Positions 29,799-37,589 of a DNA stretch of 64,000 nt are shown here, in pieces (position 1 is the stretch's first letter; every line of letters begins with the position of its first letter). This DNA comes from Myxococcales bacterium (GTDB lineage: Bacteria > Myxococcota_A > Polyangia > Palsa-1104): positions 18,664 to 82,663 of the forward strand of contig PNAM01000090.1 of NCBI GenBank assembly GCA_003170275.1, given 5' to 3'. A model generated the notes under the pieces. That model was not told where the DNA came from, ran no database searches, and saw only the letters and a list, made by a program, of their open reading frames with translations. The translations under genes and the position numbers were made by a program.

Positions 29799-30914
29799 GT
29801 GCGCTGGCTGTGGTACGGCGTCGGCGGCACGCTCGCGTTCGTCGGGCTGCACGTCGCGCTCTTGATGTTGCACGATCCGCCCGCGGCCGTCGGCGCGCCC
29901 TTGCGGCTGTCGCGGCCCGCGCGCGTCGACGGCAACGCGACCGTGCTGTTCGCCGGCGATACCGCCGAGATCGACGCCGCGCAGCCGACGCTCGATGACC
30001 AGGGCTACCAATATCCGTTCACGCTCACCGTCGATCTGGTGCGCGACGCCGATCTCGCGGTCGCCAACCTGGAGGCGCCGATCACCGACGGCGGCGTGCG
30101 CTTCCCCTTGTACAAGGACTACGTGTACCGCGCACCCGCGCGCTCCGCCGAGGCGCTCGCCTGGGCCGGCTTCGACGTGCTCGGGCTGGCCAACAACCAC
30201 ACGCTCGACTACGGCGCCGAAGGCCTCGCCGACACCATCGCCAACGCCGCCAAGAGCGGGATGCTCACCGCCGGCGCCGGCGCCACGCCCGCCGACGCGC
30301 GCCGCGGCGTGATCGCGACGGTCGGCTCGGTGCGCATCGGCCTGCTCGCCTACTGCGAGAAGCAGATCTTGTGGCGCGTGTACGTCGACCAGTTCGCGCG
30401 CCGCGGCCATCCCGGGGTCGCCGCGCTGGTCGACGCCGATCTGCGCGCCGACATCGCGCGCCTGCGCCCGCTGGTCGACGTGCTGGTGGTCTCGCTGCAC
30501 CTCGGCGACAACTACGCGCCGCCCAGCGCGTCGACGCTGCGCTGGTCGCGCCGCGCGATCGATCTCGGCGCCGATCTGGTCGTCAACCACCATCCGCACC
30601 TCGCCCACCCGGTCCTCCTACACCACGGCCGGCCGATCTTGCTCAGCCTCGGCAACTACGCGTTCGGCACGCCGGGCAGGCCGCCGCTCGACTACGGCTG
30701 GCTCGCGCTCGCGCAGATCGAACGGCGCCGCCTGGTGCGCATCGAGATCGTCCCGCTCGCCGTGCAGAACGCGCAGGTGCAGTTCCGCCCCGAGCCGCTG
30801 CGCGACGAGGAGCTGGCCCGCGCGCTCGAGCGGCTGCGCACGGAGTCGAAAAAATACGGCGCGGACGTGCGCATCGAGCGCGGCCGGGGCATCCTGTACG
30901 CAGGTCCGTCATGA
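29799..30914 (+). CDS. CapA-like poly-gamma-glutamate synthesis metallophosphatase-fold protein
   Basis: A 371-residue protein with an N-terminal membrane anchor (about residues 4-25) and a PGA_cap domain. It has LFAGDTAE (metal Asp), VANLEAPITDGG, the LANNHTLDYG motif, VVSLHLGDNY, VNHHPHLAHPV and LLSLGNYAFG. The family is related to calcineurin-like phosphatases and includes CapA, needed for anchoring or synthesis of poly-gamma-glutamate. No capBC are seen here, so its substrate is unknown. It starts with GTG one base after the aminotransferase and overlaps the next gene by four bases. Confidence 0.85.
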   Translation: MRWLWYGVGGTLAFVGLHVALLMLHDPPAAVGAPLRLSRPARVDGNATVLFAGDTAEIDAAQPTLDDQGYQYPFTLTVDLVRDADLAVANLEAPITDGGVRFPLYKDYVYRAPARSAEALAWAGFDVLGLANNHTLDYGAEGLADTIANAAKSGMLTAGAGATPADARRGVIATVGSVRIGLLAYCEKQILWRVYVDQFARRGHPGVAALVDADLRADIARLRPLVDVLVVSLHLGDNYAPPSASTLRWSRRAIDLGADLVVNHHPHLAHPVLLHHGRPILLSLGNYAFGTPGRPPLDYGWLALAQIERRRLVRIEIVPLAVQNAQVQFRPEPLRDEELARALERLRTESKKYGADVRIERGRGILYAGPS

Positions 30915-31168
30915 TGGTGCCCACGTGGTTCCTGTACGTTTCCGGGTTCTCGATGCTGCTGCTCGGCATCATGCAGCTGCAGGCGCGCCCGCGGCAGAAG
31001 GACGACAGCGCGTACCAACGGTTCGTGAACCTGGGCACGCTGTGGTCGCTGTGCTGCCTGACGGTGGGCGTCGGCATGCTGCTGATGGCGCTCGGTTACT
31101 ACACGCCGGAGTTTCTCGCGCCGCCCGCGCACCGGGCGCCGGTGAAGACCGCGCCCAAGGGACGGTAG
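30911..31168 (+). CDS. Small two-helix membrane protein
   Basis: An 85-residue protein with two hydrophobic segments (about residues 5-22 and 42-63), a charged loop between them (QARPRQKDDSAYQRF) and a proline/lysine-rich tail. Its ATG overlaps the stop of the CapA-like gene (ATGATG context), so it is the last gene of this operon. I do not recognise a family. It ends two bases from the converging TfoX-like gene. Confidence 0.7.
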   Translation: MMVPTWFLYVSGFSMLLLGIMQLQARPRQKDDSAYQRFVNLGTLWSLCCLTVGVGMLLMALGYYTPEFLAPPAHRAPVKTAPKGR

Positions 31169-31170
31169 CG

Positions 31171-31533
31171 CTACTTCGCCTTTCGCTTCTTCACCCTCGC
31201 CGGCGCCTTCAACGCCAACCCGTGCGCCTTCTTCACCCACGGCGCCAGCGCCTCCGGATCGTCGTGAAACGCCTCCGGCACCAGCACCCAGCCGGACATC
31301 GACACCTTGCCGGGCTTCCACGATCGCGCCCCCGGCAAGCCCATCAGCGTCTCGAACGCTTCGGGCTCCGTGATCTTCAGCCCGATCCGCCCCTCTTTCC
31401 AGATCACCGAGAACACGTTCGTCCCCGCCCAGAATCCTTCGCAGCCGAACATCGACTTCCGGCTCACTCGCGCGAGCCCGACCGCCGCGTCCTCGACGAG
31501 CTCGACCAGGTGCGGATACTGCCTGGTCGGCAC
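31171..31533 (-). CDS. TfoX N-terminal-domain-like protein
   Basis: A 120-residue protein resembling the TfoX/Sxy N-terminal domain and its MmcQ/YjbR-like relatives: SRKSMFGCEGFWAGTNVFSVIWKEGRIGLKI, followed by the helical end LAPWVKKAHGLAL. TfoX proteins take part in competence regulation, but stand-alone domains of this kind are widespread and of unknown role. GTG start; one base separates it from the upstream small membrane protein gene, so it is the last gene of a three-gene minus-strand unit. The C-terminus is a poly-Lys/Arg tail. Confidence 0.75.
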   Translation of the reverse strand: MPTRQYPHLVELVEDAAVGLARVSRKSMFGCEGFWAGTNVFSVIWKEGRIGLKITEPEAFETLMGLPGARSWKPGKVSMSGWVLVPEAFHDDPEALAPWVKKAHGLALKAPARVKKRKAK

Positions 31534-31534
31534 G

Positions 31535-31891
31535 CTACGACGGACCTCGCCGGCGCGCCTCGCCGATCAAGAACGGCACCAGGCCGCACACGCACAGCAC
31601 GCCCGCGAGCTCGATCGGCCGGTTCGATTCGGCATACCCCTGCTCGCGAATCCGCTCCCGTACGTCAGGAGACACGCTCACGATGGCAGCGTCGGTGATC
31701 GAACGCCCGTGCACGGTCAGCGCGGCGCCCGCCAGGATCACCACGCCGAAGCCGATCATCGTCGCCACGCGCAGCTTCTCGTCACGCGAGACGCACGACA
31801 CGATCGCCACGGTCACCAACGCTAGGCCCAGGAGCAACAGCAGGTACATCCCGGAGCCGCCCTCTGCGAAGAAGCGAACCACCTGGCTCAC
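31535..31891 (-). CDS. Small membrane protein with MotA/TolQ-like N-terminus
   Basis: A 118-residue membrane protein. The start SQVVRFFAEGGSGMYLLLLLG recalls the first helix of MotA/TolQ/ExbB proteins, but the rest (two more hydrophobic segments at about 42-60 and 94-111) does not contain the conserved core of that family. It is therefore either a reduced relative or an unrelated protein. The GTG at 31891 overlaps the stop of the ketopantoate-reductase-like gene (GTGA). Function unknown. Confidence 0.65.
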   Translation of the reverse strand: MSQVVRFFAEGGSGMYLLLLLGLALVTVAIVSCVSRDEKLRVATMIGFGVVILAGAALTVHGRSITDAAIVSVSPDVRERIREQGYAESNRPIELAGVLCVCGLVPFLIGEARRRGPS

Positions 31892-32958
31892 GCCGCGAGC
31901 CGCCCCTTGCCGCGACCGAGGATCACCTGATCATGGATCGCGCGCAGTCGCGGGATCTCCGAGCGCGTCTCCTGGCGCACGATCGCGCGCACCTCGTCGA
32001 CCAGCGCGGCGTTCACCGGTGTGGGCACGCCCAGGAGCGCGCCGCGGCGCACGATCTCGCCGTTGAGGAAATCGATCTCCGGCGGACGGCCGCGCTCGAT
32101 CGCGTAGAGCATCGAGGAGCGCAGGCGCCGGTACTTGAACCCGACCGCCATCAGCACCGAGTGCTTGTAGGCGAGCGACGGCGAGCCGAACGACATGGCG
32201 CGCTCCGCGTCGGTGATGGCGATCTTGTCGATCTCCAGCGTGCCGCCCACCGGCTGCACGTGCACGCCGCTCGCCTGCGCGACCGCGGCCACCTCGGCGA
32301 ACACCTCCAGCGCCAGGCGCCGGATCGAACGATGCGACAACAGCTTGCCCAGCGGCGCGCCGCCGATCGCGCCGAACGTGGTGGTCACGCAGTTGATCGC
32401 CAGCTTGGACCAACGCACGCCGGCCAGATCATCGACCAGCACCGACTGCGACGCGGCCTCGAGCAAGGTCACGATCGGCTCCGGCGCCGGTCCGCTCACC
32501 GTCGGGCGCCCGAGCTGCAGGCCGCCGCGCGAGGTGCGCTGGTACACGCCGGGCTCGACCATGCTCGCGCCCCAACCGACCACGCAGCCGATCACGCGAT
32601 TGCCGACCAGCGAGCGCGCGCGATCCTCGGGCAGCCCATTCTGGCAGGTCACGATCGCCGCGTCCGGCATCAGGTGAGGCAGGGTGGCGGCGAGCGCGAT
32701 CTCGAGCGTGGTGTTCTGCGTAGCGACGATCGCCAGATCGAACGGGCCCTCGTCGTCGCTGAGCGCCAGCACCGGTGTGCGTGACGCGGGCACCGACCAC
32801 TCGGTGCCGTCGAGCTCGCGCACGCGCAGGCCCGCGCGGCTGATCGCCTGCGCCACCTTCTCGTTGCCCACCACCGGCGTGACGTCCACGCCTGCGCGGG
32901 TCAAGCTGGCCGCCATCACGCCGCCAATTCCGCCGCAGCCGACGACTGCTACCTTCAT
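31888..32958 (-). CDS. 2-dehydropantoate 2-reductase family oxidoreductase
   Basis: A 356-residue NADPH-dependent reductase of the ApbA/PanE family. The N-terminal Rossmann motif is VVGCGGIGGVMAASL. LAIVATQNTTLEIAL follows, then TCQNGLPEDRA, then the C-terminal helical domain with WSKLAINCVTTTFGAI (catalytic Lys) and SMLYAIERGRPPEIDFLNGEIVRRG. The family reduces ketopantoate in pantothenate/CoA synthesis, but many members act on other 2-oxo acids. At 356 residues it is longer than E. coli PanE, so panE is not assigned. A clear Shine-Dalgarno (GGAGG, 7 bases before ATG) decides the start. Confidence 0.85.
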   Translation of the reverse strand: MKVAVVGCGGIGGVMAASLTRAGVDVTPVVGNEKVAQAISRAGLRVRELDGTEWSVPASRTPVLALSDDEGPFDLAIVATQNTTLEIALAATLPHLMPDAAIVTCQNGLPEDRARSLVGNRVIGCVVGWGASMVEPGVYQRTSRGGLQLGRPTVSGPAPEPIVTLLEAASQSVLVDDLAGVRWSKLAINCVTTTFGAIGGAPLGKLLSHRSIRRLALEVFAEVAAVAQASGVHVQPVGGTLEIDKIAITDAERAMSFGSPSLAYKHSVLMAVGFKYRRLRSSMLYAIERGRPPEIDFLNGEIVRRGALLGVPTPVNAALVDEVRAIVRQETRSEIPRLRAIHDQVILGRGKGRLAA

Positions 32959-32972
32959 GTGCGATCCTCCGA

Positions 32973-33009
32973 CGGGCGGAAGGTAGCCCCAAGGGCCATC
33001 CCCCGGCAA
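32973..33009 (-). promoter_or_regulatory. Promoter of the ketopantoate-reductase-like operon
   Basis: Minus strand TTGCCG (33009-33004), 18 bases, TACCTT (32985-32980). Predicted start near 32973, giving a 15-base leader that contains GGAGG. This is one of the few units here with both a leader and a ribosome-binding site. Confidence 0.4.
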
Positions 33010-33083
33010 CTCTTTCGGAAAGTGGTCGGACCGGCAGGTCGGAAGTCGCCTTTGTCGCTGGGATGGCGTATCGTAAAAAGGCC

Positions 33084-33869
33084 ATGCCTTCCGTGCGCCT
33101 GGGCGCGCTCCTGCTGGTGCTCGCCGGATGTAGCCATTCCGTCGACGGCCCGCAGCCGGTGTTGACCGCGGTGAGCCCGAACAGCGCCTGCGCCGAGGGT
33201 AAGTCCACGCTGATGAGCGTGCTCGGCTCGGGGCTGGTGCCGATCGAAGAGGGCGTGCTCGGTCCGGGCAAGCTCGATCTGCCGGTGCTCACGCTGCAGC
33301 GCGCGATGGACCTCGACGGTGTGGCGACCGGCGAAGAGGTGCCGGTGCCGAGCGATCCGGCCGCGAGCGACGAGCAGTGGGTCAACGCGATGAGCCTGGC
33401 GGTGACGCTGTGCCCGCCGGGCGTGTGCAGCGCTCAGACGCCGCCGAAGCCGGACTTCCCGTCGCTGCCGACCGGGCTCTACGGGATCGCGGTGCACAAC
33501 CGCACGGGCGCGGCCGCGGCGCTGCCGGCGGCGCTGGTGCTGGTGCCGGCGCCGGTATTCGCGACGCTCGCGCCGTCGAGCATGTCGCGCGCGGCGGTCA
33601 CCGAGGTGGTGCTGACCGGCGACTTCTTCCTGCGCCTGAACAACAAGCTGCCGACGGTGACGGTGGGCGACAAGTCGCTCACGCCGGGCTCGCTCGAGGA
33701 CTGCCGCAAGCTGCCGGCGCCGGCCGGCGTGACGCTCGAGGCGTGCAAGCGCGTGCTCATGACCCTGCCCGGCAACACCTTCGCGCCGGGCACGCTGGCG
33801 ATCACCGTCACCGGTCCGACGCCGGTGGACTGCGGCTCGGCGACCCAGATCCTGACGGTGACTCCATGA
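33084..33869 (+). CDS. Lipoprotein with IPT/TIG-like region, hypothetical
   Basis: A 261-residue lipoprotein (leader ending VLAGC, Cys16). Beta-rich body with VLTAVSPNSACAEGKSTLMSV near the N-terminus, a form typical of IPT/TIG domain starts. A second similar module begins around FATLAPSSMSRAAVTEVVLTG. Four further cysteines may pair. An ATG at 33063 is in frame but lies upstream of TATCGT (33069-33074), which predicts transcription from 33081, so the ATG at 33084 is chosen. It overlaps the next gene by four bases; the pair may form a surface complex. Confidence 0.72.
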   Translation: MPSVRLGALLLVLAGCSHSVDGPQPVLTAVSPNSACAEGKSTLMSVLGSGLVPIEEGVLGPGKLDLPVLTLQRAMDLDGVATGEEVPVPSDPAASDEQWVNAMSLAVTLCPPGVCSAQTPPKPDFPSLPTGLYGIAVHNRTGAAAALPAALVLVPAPVFATLAPSSMSRAAVTEVVLTGDFFLRLNNKLPTVTVGDKSLTPGSLEDCRKLPAPAGVTLEACKRVLMTLPGNTFAPGTLAITVTGPTPVDCGSATQILTVTP

Positions 33870-35011
33870 GGCTCGCCGTCACGTGCGCGCTGCTGCTCGC
33901 CGGCTCCGGTGCGGCGTTCGCGGAAGGGGAGGGGGAAGACACCGCGGTGCTGCCCGTCGAGGTGCACGGCGAGGTGCCCGAGAAGATCGTCGCCAAGGTG
34001 AACCGCTCGCTGGCCAATCGCGCCGGCGGGCTGGCGCTGGTCGACGCCGACGAGCGCGCGCACTCCAAGCGCGACGTGTGCGGCGCGGATGCGGCGTGCT
34101 GGGCGGAGGTGGGCCGCGATCTCAACTACCAGCGCGTGCTGGCCACCACCCTCACCGCGGGCGCCGACCCCGATCGCTATCGGTTCGAAGCGCTGCTGAT
34201 CGACGTCGGCACCGGCAAGGTGGTGGGCCGCGCGTCGCGCTCGGTGCCGCGCGGCGCGGCGTCGAACATGCCGGGCAAGGTGGTGGGCGAATTGCTGTGG
34301 AGCGCGCCGCGCATCGAGCTGCCTCCGCCCGAGCCGCCCAAGCCGCCGCCCTCGACGGAAGATCCGTTGCCGCCGGGCGCCGAGCCGCCGCCGGTGATGG
34401 TGCCCTACACGCAAGCCGAGGTCGCCCAGATCGTGATCCGCCGCGACGCCACCGCGCCCACCGCGCTGATCGGCGCGCGCATCGGCGCAACCATTCCGCA
34501 GGCGTTCAACACGCTCGGCACCTCGTTCCTCATCGAGGTCGAGGGCGCCTACCAGCTGCCGTTCTGGCGCCGCCGCATCGGCGTGTTCCTGGGCGTGAGC
34601 TACACGCAGCCCGGCCGATCGGGCAACCGCCCCGTCGACGCGCGCGTGTTGCCGAACGGCGGGCAGGTCTCGTACAACCTCACGCTCGACGAGCTGGGCT
34701 TCGCGCTCGGCGTGCAGCTGCGCTATCCGATCGGTCGCTGGGTCGTGCCGTACGCCGGCGCCGGCGCCCAGCTGCTGCTGACCCGCGCGACGCTGGCGCA
34801 GACGGCCGGCCGCGTCGATCTCGGCACGCTGCACGAGCAATCCACGCGCTACGGGTTCCTCGGCCGGCTCGGCGTCGGCGTCCACCTCGGGCCCGGCGAC
34901 GTGGTGCTCGAGCTGCAAATCGGCTATTCGCCCCTCTCCGATTTCCTGACCACCGGCGATAACAACACGGGACACTTGGCCTTTCAGCTGGGCTACCTGA
35001 TTCGCATCTGA
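33866..35011 (+). CDS. Exported protein with C-terminal outer-membrane beta-barrel-like domain
   Basis: A 381-residue exported protein (signal peptide ending GSGAAFA). The first 130 residues form an alpha/beta domain (DTAVLPVEVHGEVPEKIVAKVN, then DYQRV-type ATTLTAG and FEALLIDVGTGKV) of the kind seen in proteins with a TolB-N-like or DUF-type N-terminal module. A proline-rich linker (about 152-180) joins it to a domain with alternating hydrophobic strands, such as FLIEVEGAYQLPFW, IGVFLGVSYTQPG, VVPYAGAGAQLLL and VVLELQIGYSPL. The last residues (LAFQLGYLIRI) end with an aromatic/hydrophobic strand like OM barrels, although the final residue is Ile rather than Phe. Overlaps the upstream lipoprotein gene (ATGA). 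Confidence 0.75.
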   Translation: MRLAVTCALLLAGSGAAFAEGEGEDTAVLPVEVHGEVPEKIVAKVNRSLANRAGGLALVDADERAHSKRDVCGADAACWAEVGRDLNYQRVLATTLTAGADPDRYRFEALLIDVGTGKVVGRASRSVPRGAASNMPGKVVGELLWSAPRIELPPPEPPKPPPSTEDPLPPGAEPPPVMVPYTQAEVAQIVIRRDATAPTALIGARIGATIPQAFNTLGTSFLIEVEGAYQLPFWRRRIGVFLGVSYTQPGRSGNRPVDARVLPNGGQVSYNLTLDELGFALGVQLRYPIGRWVVPYAGAGAQLLLTRATLAQTAGRVDLGTLHEQSTRYGFLGRLGVGVHLGPGDVVLELQIGYSPLSDFLTTGDNNTGHLAFQLGYLIRI

Positions 35012-35018
35012 TCTGGCA

Positions 35019-35024
35019 TATACT
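35019..35024 (+). promoter_or_regulatory. -10 element of the MopE-motif lipoprotein gene
   Basis: TATACT at 35019-35024 predicts transcription from about 35031, with a 22-base leader containing AAGGAG (35036-35041). No clear -35. Confidence 0.4.
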
Positions 35025-35052
35025 GCGCGTCGTCGAAGGAGCACTTCAAAAG

Positions 35053-36666
35053 ATGTCGCGTCGCACTGCCCTCGCCTTGATGGTTCTGGCGCTCGGGTCA
35101 TGCGGCCCTGATCAGGGTCCGGGGGGACCGGGCGGTCGAAGAGATCTGTCGGGAATCGGCGGCGACGCTGCCGGTGCGGGCGACGACCTGATGTCGATCG
35201 CCACCGACGACATGTCCGTCGACACCGACGGAGACGTCGACGGCGACGTCGCCTCGTTCGACGGTCCGTCGGCCTACGACGACCTCGGCGGCAAGAGCGA
35301 TTCGGGCGCGTGCCTGCCGCCCAATACCGGCGCCACCTGCGCCGCGCCGATCGCGTCGAACGCGGGCTGCACGGCGACCGAGAACTGCGGCCCGGGCGGC
35401 GCGGGCAACGGTCTGGACGACAACTGCGACGGGCGCGTCGACGAGGGCTGCGCCTGCACGCCGGGCGCGGTCGAGCCGTGCTTCCTCGGCCCACCCGGCA
35501 AGCACCTGATCGGCGCGTGCTCCGACGGTACGCAAACCTGCCAGGGTGCCGAGTTCGGCACCTGGGGCGACTGCAAGGGATCGATCGCGCCGAGCGCCGA
35601 GCGCTGCGACAAGCTCGACAACGACTGCAACGGCTGCGCGGACGACGGCCTGTGCTGCGACGCGACGCTGGCGTGCCCGGCTTCGGTTCCCGACGTGCAG
35701 CCGTACTCGACCGTCACCTACAACGGCGCCAGCTACTTCAAGGGCAACGCGATGACCTGGAGCTGGACCGTCGACGGCGGGCCGTGCGATCAGCTGTTCA
35801 AGACCACCACCGGCACGCCGCCCACGCAGAGCTACACGTTGACCGGCGCGAACACCGCGATGCCGTCGCTGAAGACCACGTTGTCGGGCGACTACACGGT
35901 GACCATGACCGTGGTCGGCACCGACGGCAAGACCTACACGTGCAAGTGGGTGCAGCACGTGACCGGACCGGGACTGCGCTTCGAGCTGTGCTGGGATCAC
36001 ACCGGCACGTCGACGCAAGCGCAACCGCCACCTGGCGCCGATCTCGACTTGCACATCCACAGGCCGGGCACCACCACCGCCTGGTTTGGCACGTCTGCGG
36101 CGCTGCCGTCGGCCGACGACTGCAACTACGACAATTGCACGGCGAATGCCTTTCTCCCGCCCGCCGCCAACGTGCCCGCCTGGAGCCTCGCCAACTCGAA
36201 CTTGAGCGTGTGCAAGGACACCACGCTCGGCTCGACCTGGACGACGGTCACCTACTGCCACAACCCACGGCTCGATCTCGACAACGTCTCCCAGATCGGC
36301 GTGCCGGAAAACACCAACATCGACGACCCGGCCAACGGCCAGACTTTCCGCGCGCTGGTGCACTACTACGGCCAGGACGGCTCGAGCTCGACGAACAATG
36401 TCGAAGAGCACCCGATCGTCAACGTCTACTGCGGCGGCCACCTCAAGGCCACCTACGGCCAGGCCCCCAACACGCTCGGACCGTGCCCTGGCGCCGCGTG
36501 CTTCAACCACGGCTCCGGCTGGAACGCCGGCCAGATGTGGCGCGTCGCCGACGTCACCGTCGCGGTCGACGCCGCCGGCAACACCACCGACTGCACCGTC
36601 GCGCCCATCCATCCCCCCGGCACCGCCGCCGGCTACTACGTCACCACCAACTCGTCCGTCTACTAA
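35053..36666 (+). CDS. Lipoprotein with MopE-type metal-binding motifs
   Basis: A 537-residue lipoprotein (lipobox ALGSC, Cys17). An acidic Asp-rich stretch of about 60 residues follows. Then come two Cys/Asp/Asn motifs of the MopE/putative-metal-binding type: NGLDDNCDGRVDEGC (about residues 119-133) and CDKLDNDCNGCADDG (about 189-203). In methanotroph MopE the protein binds copper; in myxobacteria these motifs are common and Ca2+ or Cu binding is only presumed. The second half has a beta-sandwich segment around LSGDYTVTMTVVGTDGKTY and a DLDLHIHRPG motif like DUF2135/VIT-associated domains. It has a Shine-Dalgarno and converges on lipA. Confidence 0.8.
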   Translation: MSRRTALALMVLALGSCGPDQGPGGPGGRRDLSGIGGDAAGAGDDLMSIATDDMSVDTDGDVDGDVASFDGPSAYDDLGGKSDSGACLPPNTGATCAAPIASNAGCTATENCGPGGAGNGLDDNCDGRVDEGCACTPGAVEPCFLGPPGKHLIGACSDGTQTCQGAEFGTWGDCKGSIAPSAERCDKLDNDCNGCADDGLCCDATLACPASVPDVQPYSTVTYNGASYFKGNAMTWSWTVDGGPCDQLFKTTTGTPPTQSYTLTGANTAMPSLKTTLSGDYTVTMTVVGTDGKTYTCKWVQHVTGPGLRFELCWDHTGTSTQAQPPPGADLDLHIHRPGTTTAWFGTSAALPSADDCNYDNCTANAFLPPAANVPAWSLANSNLSVCKDTTLGSTWTTVTYCHNPRLDLDNVSQIGVPENTNIDDPANGQTFRALVHYYGQDGSSSTNNVEEHPIVNVYCGGHLKATYGQAPNTLGPCPGAACFNHGSGWNAGQMWRVADVTVAVDAAGNTTDCTVAPIHPPGTAAGYYVTTNSSVY

Positions 36667-36694
36667 ACAAGTTAAAAAGTTAAGTCCGCTTGTT
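36666..36694. terminator. AT-rich convergent spacer with a weak hairpin
   Basis: Between the converging lipoprotein and lipA genes lies an AT-rich spacer with AACAAG (36666-36671) and its complement CTTGTT (36689-36694) around a 17-base loop containing two GTTAA copies. It could end transcription from both sides, but the stem is short and GC-poor, so the assignment is weak. Confidence 0.2.
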
Positions 36695-37589
36695 ATCTCA
36701 GCATGCGGGCTTGTTCGTCGGCGTGGTAGGAGCTGCGGACCAGCGGGCCGGCTTCGACGTGCGGGAAGCCGAGCGACTGGGCCCAGGACTTGAGCGCGGC
36801 GAACTCGTCGGGGTGGACGTAGCGCGCGACGGCGAGGTGGTTGAGCGAAGGGCGCAGGTATTGGCCGAGCGTCACGATGTCGCAGCCGAGCGCGCGTAGC
36901 TCGCGCAGCACGTCCTTGACCTCGTCCAGCTCTTCGCCGAGGCCGAGCATCAGGCCGGTCTTGACTAGCCCGCCGCGCCGCTTCGCGTGTGCGAGGACGG
37001 CGTAGCTGCGATCGTAGCGCGCCTGCACGCGCACCTGCCGCGAGAGGCGCGGCACGGTCTCGAGGTTGTGCGAAAAAATGTGCGGCTGCGCGTCGAGCAC
37101 CGTGTCGACGTCGGCGGTGTTGCCCTGAAAGTCGCCGGTGAGCACCTCGAGCGTCATCGAAGGGCACTCGGCGCGCACGCGCCGGATGGTCTCGGCCCAG
37201 ATCGCCGCGCCGCCGTCGTCGAGATCGTCGCGGTCGACGCTGGTGATCACCGTGTGGCGCAGCCCGAGCGTCTTGAGCGCGAGCGCCACGCGACGCGGCT
37301 CGTCGGGATCGACCGGCTCCGGCCGGCCGGTGGGCACGTCGCAGAACTGGCACGAGCGCGTGCAGATGCCGCCCAGGATCATGATGGTGAGCGCGCGGTG
37401 GTCCCAGCACTCGCCGATGTTGGGGCAGGACGCGCTCTCGCACACCGTGTGCAGCCCGAGGTCGTGCACCAGCGCGCGCACGTCCATGTAGTTCTCGCCC
37501 GACGGCATGCGCGCCTTGATCCACGGCGGATGTCGCGGCGCGCGCTTGGCAGGCGGCTCGTCGCCCGCGATCACCGGCAGCTTAAACAT
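36693..37589 (-). CDS. lipA: Lipoyl synthase
   Basis: A 298-residue radical-SAM enzyme that inserts two sulphurs into octanoyl-E2. The auxiliary-cluster cysteines are in VCESASCPNIGECW and the SAM-cluster CxxxCxxC in GGICTRSCQFCDV. RLSRQVRVQARYDRSY and TGLMLGLGE are family signatures. The conserved serine of the C-terminal RSSYHADE motif (sulphur-cluster ligand in known LipA) is present. It is the last gene of the pyruvate dehydrogenase operon, separated from lpdA by overlap of a few bases, and so matures the AceF subunit encoded next to it. lipB is not in the window. Confidence 0.97.
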   Translation of the reverse strand: MFKLPVIAGDEPPAKRAPRHPPWIKARMPSGENYMDVRALVHDLGLHTVCESASCPNIGECWDHRALTIMILGGICTRSCQFCDVPTGRPEPVDPDEPRRVALALKTLGLRHTVITSVDRDDLDDGGAAIWAETIRRVRAECPSMTLEVLTGDFQGNTADVDTVLDAQPHIFSHNLETVPRLSRQVRVQARYDRSYAVLAHAKRRGGLVKTGLMLGLGEELDEVKDVLRELRALGCDIVTLGQYLRPSLNHLAVARYVHPDEFAALKSWAQSLGFPHVEAGPLVRSSYHADEQARMLR

